Assembly: GCA_015488755.1 (NCBI GenBank) | Contig: WFNB01000104.1 | Span: 124,001 to 188,000, forward strand | Direction: 5' to 3' | DNA: 64,000 nucleotides | Source: Gammaproteobacteria bacterium | Lineage (GTDB): Bacteria; Pseudomonadota; Gammaproteobacteria; GRL18 | Made by a program: the position numbers and the translations under genes | Shown: piece by piece, positions 9,395 through 17,171 of the stretch | How the letters are laid out: the number at the start of each line of letters is the position of its first letter | Position numbering within the stretch: the stretch's first letter is position 1 | The notes under the pieces: generated by a model | What the model was told of the DNA's origin: nothing | Seen by the model: only the letters and a program-made list of their open reading frames with translations | Databases searched by the model: none

Positions 9395-9456
9395 CTTACT
9401 TTTTGTAAGCTTAAACTGTTTGAGCGCAGCGAGTTTTCAAGCTTACAAAAAGTAAG
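9395..9456. repeat. Stem-loop repeat with conserved core, copy 2
   Basis: Perfect 18-bp inverted arms (CTTACTTTTTGTAAGCTT at 9395-9412 and its complement at 9439-9456) surround the core CTGTTTGAGCGCAGCGAG. The core matches the copies at 4.9 kb and 16.2 kb, while the arms are unrelated to theirs. It lies between convergent bamE and rnfH and could also act as a transcript end. Confidence 0.75.
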
Positions 9457-9521
9457 TGAGCAGAGCACTTCAGACTCATTTCAGATAATAACCTTAACAA
9501 ATAAATCTAAGTTCTGAACAA

Positions 9522-9866
9522 TTACGAACCTTTTTTCATTCTCTTACCTTCTGCAGCTCGTTGCTTTCTCACCGCCTTAGGATCAGCAATTAATTTACGG
9601 TAAATTTCAATTCGATCTTTATTCGCTACTGGCTTATCCAGCTTAGTCAGCTTACTGAACACCCCTACTTTATTGACCTTCAAATCAATTTCAGGAAACT
9701 CATCAAGAATACCTGAGGCAATAATTGCCTCTTCCACACTGGCATTTTCATTGACATCAACGCTAAAGATAACTTGTGAAGCTGGTGTCGCATAAGCCAC
9801 TTCAACAATGATCTGAGCCGGTGTCTCTTGAGCCATCATTTCGCTTTTCATTAAGGTCGCACTCAT
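9522..9866 (-). CDS. rnfH: RnfH family protein
   Basis: Small ubiquitin-like beta-grasp protein of 114 aa, family RnfH/YfjF. Its precise role is not settled; it is named for linkage to rnf electron-transport genes in some bacteria. The fold is visible as IIVEVAYATPASQVIFSVDV, then SVEEAIIASGILDEFPEIDL, NKVGVFSKLTKLD and DRIEIYRKLIADPK, ending in a basic tail KQRAAEGKRMKKG. GGGAGAG five bases before the ATG supports the start at 9866, although Met11 is possible. It follows ratA by 15 bp. Confidence 0.9.
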   Translation of the reverse strand: MSATLMKSEMMAQETPAQIIVEVAYATPASQVIFSVDVNENASVEEAIIASGILDEFPEIDLKVNKVGVFSKLTKLDKPVANKDRIEIYRKLIADPKAVRKQRAAEGKRMKKGS

Positions 9867-9881
9867 TCATTCTCTCCCATA

Positions 9882-10319
9882 TTAAGATTGACCATAAATA
9901 GCAACCGCTCGTTGGCAAAAAGCATCGACCATACTATTAGCAATTTGACTAAAAATAGGGCCAAAGGCCATACTCATCATTTTATTGGAAAATTCAAACT
10001 CTAAATCCAGTGAAATTTTACAGCCATTTTCATCCAGAGCATTAAAACGCCAATACCCTTGCAAATGCTTAAACGGGCCATCCACCAGTTTCATTTCAAT
10101 CATCTTATTTTTCTGCATACGATTGAGCGTGGTAAAACTTTTATTCAAGCCCAGATGTTGGATATCCACCTGACCTTTGATTTCATCATCATTTTTACTG
10201 AGCACTTTAGAACCACCACACCAAGGTAAAAAATCCTGATAGGCATCCACATCTGCCACTAAATCATACATTTTAGCAGCACTATAGGGTATTAAAGCGG
10301 TTTTACTAATACTGGTCAC
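9882..10319 (-). CDS. ratA: RatA/COQ10-type START-fold protein
   Basis: 145-aa START/polyketide-cyclase-like protein. The family includes E. coli RatA (reported to inhibit 70S ribosome formation) and mitochondrial Coq10 (ubiquinone binding); which role applies here cannot be read from sequence. Typical segments are ALIPYSAAKMYDLVADVD, YQDFLPWCGGS, GPFKHLQGYWRF and the C-terminal helix FSQIANSMVDAFCQRAV. It is followed 15 bp later by rnfH, the usual partner, and preceded by a symporter gene 21 bp upstream. These three probably share a transcript. Confidence 0.9.
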   Translation of the reverse strand: MTSISKTALIPYSAAKMYDLVADVDAYQDFLPWCGGSKVLSKNDDEIKGQVDIQHLGLNKSFTTLNRMQKNKMIEMKLVDGPFKHLQGYWRFNALDENGCKISLDLEFEFSNKMMSMAFGPIFSQIANSMVDAFCQRAVAIYGQS

Positions 10320-10340
10320 AAAAATTCCTAATAGATAAAC

Positions 10341-11756
10341 TTAGCCAATCACATTACGTACAAAAGCAACAATGCCCATGGCATTTAAAAAGACCACAAT
10401 CACCATTGCAGGTGCAATATAACGCACCAGAACAGTCCATATAGTATACCAGAAATGGCTAATATTCAGTTCTTGACGAGAGTATTCTTGCTTCATTAGC
10501 CAGCCAGCATAAATAGCAATCATTAAACCTCCTAAAGGCAACATGATATTGGCTGTTAGATAATCCAGTAGATCAAATGCGGTGGCATCTTTAAGAATAA
10601 CAAATTCACCATAATGAGTTGAGATAGTAGATGAAATGGTAAAATCACTGGCCAGATTAAAAGAAAATACCGTCAACAAACCGGTAAACCAAACCAAAAC
10701 ACCTGCAACAATAGAGGCTTTCATACGAGAAATATTAAAATTATTCATCGCCCAAGTAATCGCAGGTTCTATTAATGAAATGCTTGATGTCCAAGCAGCA
10801 AAAACAATCAATATAAAGAATAGAGTACCAAAAAACGTACCATAATTCATGTGACTAAAAGCCAAAGGTAAGGTTTTAAAAATAAGCCCCGGCCCAGCAC
10901 CTGCCTCTAAACCATTAGCAAACACCACAGGAAAAATAATCATACCCGCTAATAGTGCAACCAAGGTATCCATAAAGGCAACAACAATAGAAGCCTGAGC
11001 AATAGAAGTATGTGCAGGTAAGTACGAACCATACACCATAATAGCTCCCATACCCAAACTCAAGGTAAAAAAGGCATGCCCCATCGCAGTAAGAACGCCT
11101 TCGGTGGTTATTTTACTAAAGTCAGGGTTAAACAAATAGCTCACTCCCTGTAAAAAATATCCACTATCCATCGCATAGACAAGTAAAATCAATAACAGCA
11201 CAAACAGCATAGGCATAAGATACGTGACGGCTTTTTCTAAGCCTCCATGCACCCCTCTGGCAACCACTATCATCGTCAAAAACAAAAAGAGACTATGCCA
11301 AACAATCAATAACCATGGGTTACCCACCAAGGTATTAAAAATATTATCCACCGCCTTAGCATCCAGAGCATTAAATGCCCCTAGTGCCATTTTAGGTACA
11401 TAGGCCATAGCCCAGCCAGCAATCACACTATAATAAGAAAGGATGAGAAAACCGGCAATAACACCCATCCATCCCAATAAGCCCCATGAACGTGAATGCC
11501 CTGACTCTTTAGCCAGATTTTGCATGGTAGTCACCGGATCATGACGACCTCGACGACCAAGCATGATTTCGGCCATCATAATGGGGATGCCAATAGCCGC
11601 AATACAACACAAATAAATAAGCACAAAGGCACCACCACCATTTTCACCCGTAATATAGGGGAACTTCCAAATATTACCTAAACCAACAGCCGAGCCTGTG
11701 GCCGCTAAAATAAAAACCAGACGAGATGACCATTGCTCTCTCTTAGCTTCAGACAT
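10341..11756 (-). CDS. Sodium-dependent transporter (NSS/SNF family)
   Basis: Inner-membrane Na+-coupled symporter of the neurotransmitter:sodium symporter family (LeuT fold), 471 aa, probably carrying an amino acid or related amine. The N-terminal signature is clear: REQWSSRLVFILAATGSAVGLGN, with the unwound first helix, followed by WKFPYITGENGGGAFVLIYL. About 11-12 hydrophobic helices are visible, among them FFTLSLGMGAIMVYGSYLP (helix 6 region) and AAWTSSISLIEP (helix 8, sodium site). The substrate cannot be assigned. Its start lies only 69 bp from the divergent smpB start, so the promoters overlap closely. Confidence 0.9.
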   Translation of the reverse strand: MSEAKREQWSSRLVFILAATGSAVGLGNIWKFPYITGENGGGAFVLIYLCCIAAIGIPIMMAEIMLGRRGRHDPVTTMQNLAKESGHSRSWGLLGWMGVIAGFLILSYYSVIAGWAMAYVPKMALGAFNALDAKAVDNIFNTLVGNPWLLIVWHSLFLFLTMIVVARGVHGGLEKAVTYLMPMLFVLLLILLVYAMDSGYFLQGVSYLFNPDFSKITTEGVLTAMGHAFFTLSLGMGAIMVYGSYLPAHTSIAQASIVVAFMDTLVALLAGMIIFPVVFANGLEAGAGPGLIFKTLPLAFSHMNYGTFFGTLFFILIVFAAWTSSISLIEPAITWAMNNFNISRMKASIVAGVLVWFTGLLTVFSFNLASDFTISSTISTHYGEFVILKDATAFDLLDYLTANIMLPLGGLMIAIYAGWLMKQEYSRQELNISHFWYTIWTVLVRYIAPAMVIVVFLNAMGIVAFVRNVIG

Positions 11757-11812
11757 ATCACGTTATTCCTTAATTAGTTATTATTTTTTTACCGCATTGT
11801 ATCATTTTTTTG

Positions 11813-11818
11813 TATAAT
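11813..11818 (+). promoter_or_regulatory. Candidate -10 box abutting the smpB start
   Basis: TATAAT ends 7 bp before the smpB ATG at 11826, so the expected transcription start falls at or next to the start codon. No purine-rich ribosome site lies between, which suggests a leaderless mRNA. The -35 region is weak. Confidence 0.45.
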
Positions 11819-11825
11819 TGCCGTT

Positions 11826-12299
11826 ATGGGAAAAAAGAAAAAGAAAACACCAAGCAATCTGATTGCACAAAACAAAAAAGCACGCCACGATTATATTCTC
11901 GAAACAGAATACGAAGCGGGTTTGGTTTTAGAAGGTTGGGAAGTAAAAAGCATTCGTGCAGGCAAAGCACAGATACGGGATGCTTTTGTACAACTAAAAG
12001 ATGGTGAAGCATTTTTACATGGTGCTTTCATCACACCTCTACTCAGTGCATCCACACACGTTCATCCAGAGCAACAAAGAAGTCGTAAGTTACTCTTACA
12101 TGGCTATGAATTGGCTCGTCTAGTGGGTGCAGTGGAACGTAAGGGCTATACCATAGTACCGCTGTCATTGTATTGGAAAAAAAGTCATGTAAAATGCAAG
12201 ATTGCGCTGGCTAAAGGTAAACAATTATATGATAAACGAGCATCTGAGAAGGAAAAAGATTGGGGTCGAGACAAGGCTCGAATTGCTAAGATGAGATAA
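11826..12299 (+). CDS. smpB: SsrA-binding protein SmpB
   Basis: tmRNA-binding protein needed for trans-translation, which frees stalled ribosomes and tags their products. The 157-aa length is normal. Core motifs are [50 protein letters not shown] and the basic C-terminal tail [13 protein letters not shown] that enters the mRNA channel. The start is fixed by family alignment (MGKKKKK then SNLIAQN). There is no visible ribosome-binding sequence, and a TATAAT box lies directly upstream. No ssrA gene was recognised nearby. Confidence 0.96.
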   Translation: MGKKKKKTPSNLIAQNKKARHDYILETEYEAGLVLEGWEVKSIRAGKAQIRDAFVQLKDGEAFLHGAFITPLLSASTHVHPEQQRSRKLLLHGYELARLVGAVERKGYTIVPLSLYWKKSHVKCKIALAKGKQLYDKRASEKEKDWGRDKARIAKMR

Positions 12300-12409
12300 G
12301 AACTTCCGTGTATTTATTTCCCTGTTTGCTTGATTGTCTTAGTGTTCAATTTAGAAAAAATAGACTGTCTAGCTAAAAGTAATATTTAGTAGGCTGATAG
12401 TAACTGCTA

Positions 12410-12562
12410 TTAACATCCCATCTTCGCTAGTGTTCTTCTTTCAGATAGTTTTCTTGCTAGGAAATTATTATACTGCTGGATAATTGCATCAGGTAAATTT
12501 CTTGCTACCGCTCTTAACAGCTTCTCTTCATAACGAGATATTTCGATATCTAACTGTTGCAT
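12410..12562 (-). CDS. 50-aa microprotein, family copy 1
   Basis: Short gene found by eye. It begins MQQLDIEISRYEEK, has the central block RNLPDAIIQQY and ends KMGC. It is about half identical to two other microproteins at 22030-22182 and 42758-42916. AGAGGA precedes the ATG at a good distance. Substitutions among the three copies fall largely in third codon positions or are conservative, arguing for real translation. The peptide looks amphipathic and helical with no membrane segment or signal. I do not recognise the family. It lies downstream of and convergent to smpB. Confidence 0.75.
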   Translation of the reverse strand: MQQLDIEISRYEEKLLRAVARNLPDAIIQQYNNFLARKLSERRTLAKMGC

Positions 12563-12609
12563 GATAATGTCCTCTGATTGCGTTGCTGTGCTTGTTTGTT
12601 CTCTTGCCT

Positions 12610-12677
12610 ATTATAATAGCGAAAGACCGTACTATAAATCTGTGAAAAATTACCCATATTTTGAGTATTTATTACCC
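12610..12677 (-). promoter_or_regulatory. Conserved upstream module of microprotein copy 1
   Basis: On the minus strand the order is GGGTAATA, then 23 bp from the start of that box GGTAATTTTTCACAGA (from 12654), then TTTCGCTATTATAATA with TATAAT at 12615-12610. The same three blocks with matching spacing precede the other two microprotein genes. No standard -35 box is present at 17 bp. Confidence 0.65.
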
Positions 12678-12870
12678 AAAGTTAATAAGTGTGAACAGCA
12701 CCTCTTTTATAATGTCTGCTGTTAAGCGTTTGTTTATTAAGGTATCCACGCCAATATACTTCTATTACTTTATTAGGTATACATCATTAACTTATGATTT
12801 ATAAGATTATTATCATTTACAAATAGAACAAACCTTCAACCTAACAAGCAAAAAGAACAAGTCACCTCTT

Positions 12871-13008
12871 ATGAGCCAACCAATTGAACGAATAAAAGTA
12901 TTAAGTGCTGGTATCGCCAGTTTGATATTAATGCTAGGCATTGCTCGTTTTGCGTATTGGCGATCTTCTTTGAATGCCTTGATGAGCTATAGTACAATTT
13001 TGCTATGA
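12871..13008 (+). pseudogene. N-terminal remnant of a YbfB/YjiJ-type MFS transporter
   Basis: A 45-aa frame starting at the ATG at 12871 contains VLSAGIASLILMLGIARFAYW. This resembles the first membrane helix of YbfB/YjiJ-family MFS transporters, where MGIGRFAYTP is typical. The likeness stops right after RFAY, and the frame closes at 13008, overlapping the start of the next gene in ATGA. A normal member is about 400 aa, so this is a relic or chance fragment. The break suggests that the ATPase gene, or the DNA carrying it, replaced the rest of the transporter gene. Confidence 0.5.
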
Positions 13009-14564
13009 AAAAACTTCCCCTTGCTATTACCACCTTTGAAAAAATCAGAGATCTTTCTCAAAATTACCTGTATGTTGATAAAACAGCAATTGCTGGGCAA
13101 TTAATCGAGCGAGGTGAATACTATTTTTTATCTCGTCCTCGTCGATTTGGTAAATCCCTATTTGTTGATACATTAAGTGATTTATTCCAAGGGAAAAAAA
13201 ATCTATTCAAGGGGTTGGCTGTTTATGACCAATGGGATTGGTCGGTTCAGTATCCCGTTATTAATATTTCCCTAAATTCGGGTGATTTTAGTACCAAGGC
13301 AGCTATTGAAGCACAAATACTGGACGTATTAGACTCGGTAAAAGAACAATTAAGGATTGATTGCCAGAAGAACCAAAGTATAGCTGCTTGTTTTAGACAA
13401 CTAATAAAAAATAGCTACCAAAAATACCAACAAAAAGTAGTAATACTCATTGATGAATACGATAAACCAATTTTAGATAATATTAATAATCAAGAACAAG
13501 CAAGGGTTGCCAGAAACATCTTAAAAACCTTTTATAGTGTTATTAAAGACAATGACCGTTATATTAAATTTGTTTTTATCACCGGTGTATCCAAATTCTC
13601 TAAGATAAATTTATTCAGTGGCTTAAATAATCTTACCGACATCACCACCATGCCCGACTATGCCACCATTTGTGGCTATACTCATGGTGATATTAAAACC
13701 ACCTTTAAAGCGCATTTACAAGGTGTTGATTTAGACAAACTCAAGCAATGGTATAATGGTTATAACTATTTAGGTGGCAAAGAAAATACGGTTTATAACC
13801 CCTATGATATTTTATTATTTATTAATAACCATTGTGAATACAAAAATTACTGGTGGTCTACCGGTAATCCTGCTTTCTTAATTAGCAAACTCAAAGAGCA
13901 GAATTACTACATTCCTAACTTAGAAAACATTATTGTTAGTGAAGAAATCTTAGATACCTTTGATATTGAAAAAATCGATCTCATTGCCCTACTCTGGCAA
14001 ACCGGCTATTTAACCTTTGCCAAAAAAATCAACAAACGTGACAAACTCTTTTACCAGCTAAAAGTCCCCAACAAAGAAATACAATCTTCCCTAAATGAAC
14101 TCTTTATTCAATACTTAACCGATCAAAGTGTGGCCGCCATTAGTCATCAAGATGCCATATACGATGCCATTGAAGCCGATATTGAACAACTGCAAGTAGC
14201 ACTTAGCGCCCTATTTGCGAGTATCCCTTATAACAACTACGCCAATAATATCATCCAAAACTACGAAGGCTACTATGCCTCTGTTGTGTTCACTTATCTT
14301 ATGTCCCTAGGCTTTCCCTGTATTGCCGAAGATGTCACCTCAACAGGGCGTATTGATCTCACTATAAAACTTCCTAAACGCATTATTATTATCGAGTTTA
14401 AAGTCGATCAAAATGAAAAAGCGCTAACGCAAATCAAAGCCAAGCAATACTATAAAAAATATCAGCAGGAAGACAAAGAAATCATTATTGTCGGCATCTG
14501 CTTTGCCAGTGAAGAGAAAAACATTACGGAATTTGCTTGGGAATATATCAATAAGCATCATTAG
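13005..14564 (+). CDS. AAA-ATPase-like / PD-(D/E)XK nuclease fusion protein
   Basis: 519-aa protein of the widespread bacterial family joining an AAA-ATPase-like domain (PF09820 type) to a C-terminal PD-(D/E)XK nuclease-like domain (PF08011 type). Seen: FEKIRDLSQNYLYVDKT at about 11-27, the Walker A-like RPRRFGKSLF at 45-54, Walker B VVILIDEYDKPI near 145-156, and the nuclease core with Asp451 in GRIDLTI and Glu464/Lys466 in IIEFKV. The function is not established; copies are often numerous and mobile in host-associated and aquatic bacteria. The start overlaps the stop of an MFS remnant, consistent with recent insertion. Confidence 0.85.
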   Translation: MKKLPLAITTFEKIRDLSQNYLYVDKTAIAGQLIERGEYYFLSRPRRFGKSLFVDTLSDLFQGKKNLFKGLAVYDQWDWSVQYPVINISLNSGDFSTKAAIEAQILDVLDSVKEQLRIDCQKNQSIAACFRQLIKNSYQKYQQKVVILIDEYDKPILDNINNQEQARVARNILKTFYSVIKDNDRYIKFVFITGVSKFSKINLFSGLNNLTDITTMPDYATICGYTHGDIKTTFKAHLQGVDLDKLKQWYNGYNYLGGKENTVYNPYDILLFINNHCEYKNYWWSTGNPAFLISKLKEQNYYIPNLENIIVSEEILDTFDIEKIDLIALLWQTGYLTFAKKINKRDKLFYQLKVPNKEIQSSLNELFIQYLTDQSVAAISHQDAIYDAIEADIEQLQVALSALFASIPYNNYANNIIQNYEGYYASVVFTYLMSLGFPCIAEDVTSTGRIDLTIKLPKRIIIIEFKVDQNEKALTQIKAKQYYKKYQQEDKEIIIVGICFASEEKNITEFAWEYINKHH

Positions 14565-14644
14565 CCTCTTTACACGTTTTAAACCTAAATAAATGATAAG
14601 GAGACTATGCAGGGTGGAATTGCACACTATGGCTGAATGCATTG

Positions 14645-14842
14645 TTAAATACAATAATGCTCAATAATTAGTTCTCTGGCCTGCTTATGTGTCAGTTCGC
14701 CAGCTTCAACACGTTGCAGAGCATCAATAGTAAAATCACTGACTTTACAACCACCACTTTCAGCTATTGCAATTGAATCTTTCAATTCTACAGAGAGCTC
14801 TTGAGTTGATTGTTGTTTTTTTAGTGTCGGTATAATAATCAT
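14645..14842 (-). CDS. Small hypothetical protein, possible antitoxin-like
   Basis: 65-aa protein starting MIIIPTLKKQQ, with an acidic middle and a C-terminal segment RVEAGELTHKQARELIIEHY. I do not recognise the family; the C-terminal pattern resembles small antitoxin-type helices, but only weakly. It lies 20 bp downstream of an XRE antitoxin gene on the same strand and is probably the last gene of that operon. Whether it is a separate antitoxin for a lost toxin cannot be told. Confidence 0.5.
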   Translation of the reverse strand: MIIIPTLKKQQSTQELSVELKDSIAIAESGGCKVSDFTIDALQRVEAGELTHKQARELIIEHYCI

Positions 14843-14862
14843 CTTTTATCGACTCCTTCTTT

Positions 14863-15141
14863 TTAAGCTGCATCTTTAATTTTGATTTCCACTTCTTCTC
14901 CAATGGAAGCCAACATATTAACCAGCATATCCAGACTAAATAAATCAATTTTACCACGCTGTAAATCAGATATTCTAGGTTGTGTGACTCCTAATTTTTT
15001 AGCCGCTTGTTCTTGCTTCCAGCCATTGTTCTCAATAATTTTAGTGATCTGAATCATAAGATTAGCCCTTAATTTCATATTTAGAGCTTCCTGAGGTGTA
15101 TCCATCAGTGCATCCCAAATGCTTTTATGTGCTTGTCCCAT
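14863..15141 (-). CDS. XRE-family antitoxin (HigA-like)
   Basis: 92-aa helix-turn-helix protein expected to neutralise a RelE/HigB-type toxin and repress its own operon. The HTH is WKQEQAAKKLGVTQPRISDLQRG (about 41-63), with NMLASIGEEVEIKI closing the fold, the usual layout of HigA antitoxins encoded after the toxin. If the upstream toxin frame is corrected, its TAA overlaps this ATG as TAATG, the normal coupling in such modules. The gene itself looks intact. A perfect palindrome at 15472-15486 is a good candidate for its operator. Confidence 0.85.
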   Translation of the reverse strand: MGQAHKSIWDALMDTPQEALNMKLRANLMIQITKIIENNGWKQEQAAKKLGVTQPRISDLQRGKIDLFSLDMLVNMLASIGEEVEIKIKDAA

Positions 15142-15463
15142 TATTTATCTCCAATCTCTTTAAGTCGTTTCTTTGCCAGTTCAATATCTTCCTGACGTAT
15201 TTTCTGATCTTTTTTCTGAACACATAAACCACTTCTTTAAACTTAGCTATATAGATCGTTCTGTAAATACCATCAGATGCAGAAACCTTAATTTCCTTAA
15301 CACCTGATCCAACACTGGTTATCGGTTTCCAATTATTAGGCTTCAGACCATGTTGTATTTTATGCAATTCATAGCCCGTTCGCTTTTTTGCTGCATCTGA
15401 ATATAGTTGAATATTTTCTAAAGAATTACCTAAAAATTTAATTTCTTTCATAGTTGAAATCAT
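15141..15463 (-). pseudogene. RelE/HigB-like toxin, frameshifted
   Basis: The frame (probable start 15451, MKEIKFLG; alternative 15463) encodes a phage Gp49-like/RelE-superfamily toxin up to YIAKFKEVVYV. After that the reading frame turns into unrelated basic sequence. Reading on in another frame from about 15216-15223 restores QKKDQKIRQEDIELAKKRL and a stop overlapping the antitoxin ATG. Family members have a short loop such as LHAF before QKK, so a deletion of about 10 bp probably caused the shift. The catalytic C-terminal part is lost from the translated product, so the toxin is probably inactive. Confidence 0.8.
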
Positions 15464-15708
15464 ACAACACTTTGTATATTATACAAGACTTTATATGACT
15501 TATTTAGATTTATGGATCTAGGTGTGCCGTGTATTAACATTGACTCACAGTTCCTTGGCTGTTTGGAACGATAACCTCGTTGTCTAGCATTACGCTTAAG
15601 TTCTCTGCATACAGTCGATTTATTAACCCCTATTTCCTTAGCTATTGCTAATTGTGTCCACTCTATTTTATTTAGTTGATAAATAAGGTATCGCAGCTCT
15701 TGTGTCAA
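15460..15708 (-). pseudogene. IS30-family transposase N-terminal remnant
   Basis: The first ~50 residues match the helix-turn-helix start of IS30 transposases: LTQELRYLIYQLNK corresponds to the usual LTxEERYxIxxL, followed by IAKEIGVNKSTVCRELKRN and RGYRSKQ. After about residue 50 the similarity ends and the frame stops at 82 aa, whereas a full transposase is about 320-380 aa with a DDE domain. No catalytic residues remain. It abuts the toxin operon upstream region, so an insertion there has since been deleted. Confidence 0.7.
15472..15486. promoter_or_regulatory. Candidate toxin-antitoxin operator
   Basis: TTGTATATTATACAA is a perfect 15-bp palindrome just upstream of the toxin start. A further half-site ATACAA lies at 15462-15467. 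On the minus strand it also contains TATAAT, so repressor binding would block the promoter. This fits autoregulation by the XRE antitoxin; it is inferred from position and symmetry. Confidence 0.5.
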
Positions 15709-15775
15709 TTGCTTGTAAGTTCTTATAAGTCGCTTTACTCTTGCAGGAGAAAATGGCTGAGCTTACAAGCAATTG
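15706..15775. repeat. 14-bp perfect inverted repeat next to the IS30 relic
   Basis: CAATTGCTTGTAAG at 15706-15719 and its exact complement at 15762-15775 are 42 bp apart. The left arm overlaps the N-terminus of the transposase relic. It could be a leftover insertion-sequence end or a hairpin; the sequence alone does not decide. Confidence 0.5.
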
Positions 15776-16410
15776 GTCATTTTTTCTAGCAATTTATTGC
15801 TGTACTTATGATTGTTTCAGTTACGCCGTCAGGCACATCGCCGGCTCATAAACTAGAAAATATCATAAACGCAACTAAGTTAAGTGACACTTATAAGTTG
15901 AATTCAAGTTAAGAAACAAGCCTATTTTTAGTTTTTCTGCAAGAATACCGATCATTTTAAAATCAAATACCATCCAATTAATTAAATGATTTCAACTGCT
16001 ATTAGTGTAAATAGGTTCTGGTGTCTACCATAACAAAGCTCATAGTCACCATATGTCTAGTCGGCCATTTTTGTCTGGCTTACACGACTAAACCATTACA
16101 ACAAGCAGAACTTTATCCATTTGTGTTGCGGACTAAAGCCCCAACTCCAGTGGTGGTTGCTGTTACTTTTAGATTTGTGGCAGTAGACTCTAGAGCACAT
16201 CTAAGTAACGATAGGCTAGAGGTATTCATGTTGCTCTTTTGAGGCTGACAACTGTCTGAGCGTAGCGAGTTTTGTCTGCCTCAAAAGAGTAACATGAATA
16301 CCGCTTATCCCTAATTACAAGTTAAGCTGAGTTAACTACCACAGTCTGACTTGCTAAGCCATTAGAGAAATAGTAACGTAAAGCAAAATAAAGCCATCAC
16401 GAGGCATAGT
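15709..16410. other. Gene-free ~700-bp stretch of relic and repeat DNA
   Basis: No convincing gene was found; one open frame near 16021-16242 has no protein-like composition. The stretch holds the 15706-15775 inverted repeat, a segment near 16133-16158 whose reverse strand matches the recN/fur hairpin flank, and the third stem-loop repeat at 16221-16302. It looks like accumulated insertion debris. Confidence 0.6.
16221..16302. repeat. Stem-loop repeat with conserved core, copy 3
   Basis: Arms of about 31 bp, GGTATTCATGTTGCTCTTTT onward from 16221 and the matching complement ending at 16302, pair almost perfectly (two mismatches) around the core CTGTCTGAGCGTAGCGAG. Core and 5' flank (TCTAAGTAAC) are shared with the copy at 4.9 kb. 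Confidence 0.8.
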
Positions 16411-17151
16411 GTGAATTTAGTCTTATTGTTGCCAGAAGATTTTATCTCAGAGGATCAGGTCAAATTAACAGGGCGTAGAGCACACCATTTACTGACTATA
16501 AAACGAGTAATACTTGGTGATATACTCCTTGTCGGGCAACTTAATGGCCAACAAGGACAAGGCAGAGTGATAGCTATCGAGCAACACTCACTATTACTAA
16601 CGGTTATATTGGATACACCACCAATAGCTCCCCTACCCGTTCACTTAATTTTGGCCTTACCAAGGCCAAAAATGTTAAAACGCATTTTACAAACCATCAG
16701 CGCGATGGGAGTAAAACAGTTAAGTTTAATCCATTGTGCTAAAGTGGAAAAAAGTTATTGGCAAAGCCCTTGGCTTGAGCCAAATAAGATAGCTGAGAAT
16801 TTATTCTTAGGGCTAGAGCAAGCACAAGACACTCTGCTTCCCCAAGTCACCTGTTATCAACGTTTTAAACCCTTTGTAGAAGATAGATTAGCTGAACTTT
16901 CTACTAACACACGCAAGATTATTGCCCATCCTGGACAAGGCGAACACTGTGCTTTGGTATTGGCTAACAAGAGGACAATCGGAGCAGCAACACCGACCAT
17001 AACAACAACCTTAGCTATTGGCCCAGAAGGTGGTTTTACCGATTATGAGATTGCGTTATTTGAGCAGGCAGGCTTCAAAACCTGTCATTTAGGAGCACGA
17101 ATTTTACGGGTGGAAAATGCCATTCCGGTCTTATTGGGACAGTTTATTTAG
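16411..17151 (+). CDS. rsmE: 16S rRNA m3U1498 methyltransferase RsmE
   Basis: Methylates N3 of U1498 in the 30S decoding region using S-adenosylmethionine. The protein is 246 aa with a PUA-like N-terminal domain (HHLLTIKRVILGD) and a C-terminal SPOUT knot domain. The knot carries LALPRPKMLKRILQTISAMGVKQL, IGPEGGFTDYE (about 205-215) and GARILRVENAIP. RILRVENA differs slightly from the common RILRVETA. The start is a GTG at 16411 preceded by GAGG at 16401-16404. DUF3392 follows 20 bp later. Confidence 0.95.
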   Translation: MNLVLLLPEDFISEDQVKLTGRRAHHLLTIKRVILGDILLVGQLNGQQGQGRVIAIEQHSLLLTVILDTPPIAPLPVHLILALPRPKMLKRILQTISAMGVKQLSLIHCAKVEKSYWQSPWLEPNKIAENLFLGLEQAQDTLLPQVTCYQRFKPFVEDRLAELSTNTRKIIAHPGQGEHCALVLANKRTIGAATPTITTTLAIGPEGGFTDYEIALFEQAGFKTCHLGARILRVENAIPVLLGQFI

Positions 17152-17171
17152 TTTTACGTTAAAGAGGTACT

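Noticed and set aside
12300-12410. tmRNA (ssrA) gene next to smpB
   Set aside because: No alanine-acceptor ends or tag reading frame could be seen in the gap.
14591-14620. Tiny gene after GGAG at 14582
   Set aside because: The frame stops after nine codons.
16021-16242. 73-codon open frame with a hydrophobic start
   Set aside because: No family likeness, poor ribosome site, and its 3' part overlaps the stem-loop repeat at 16.2 kb.
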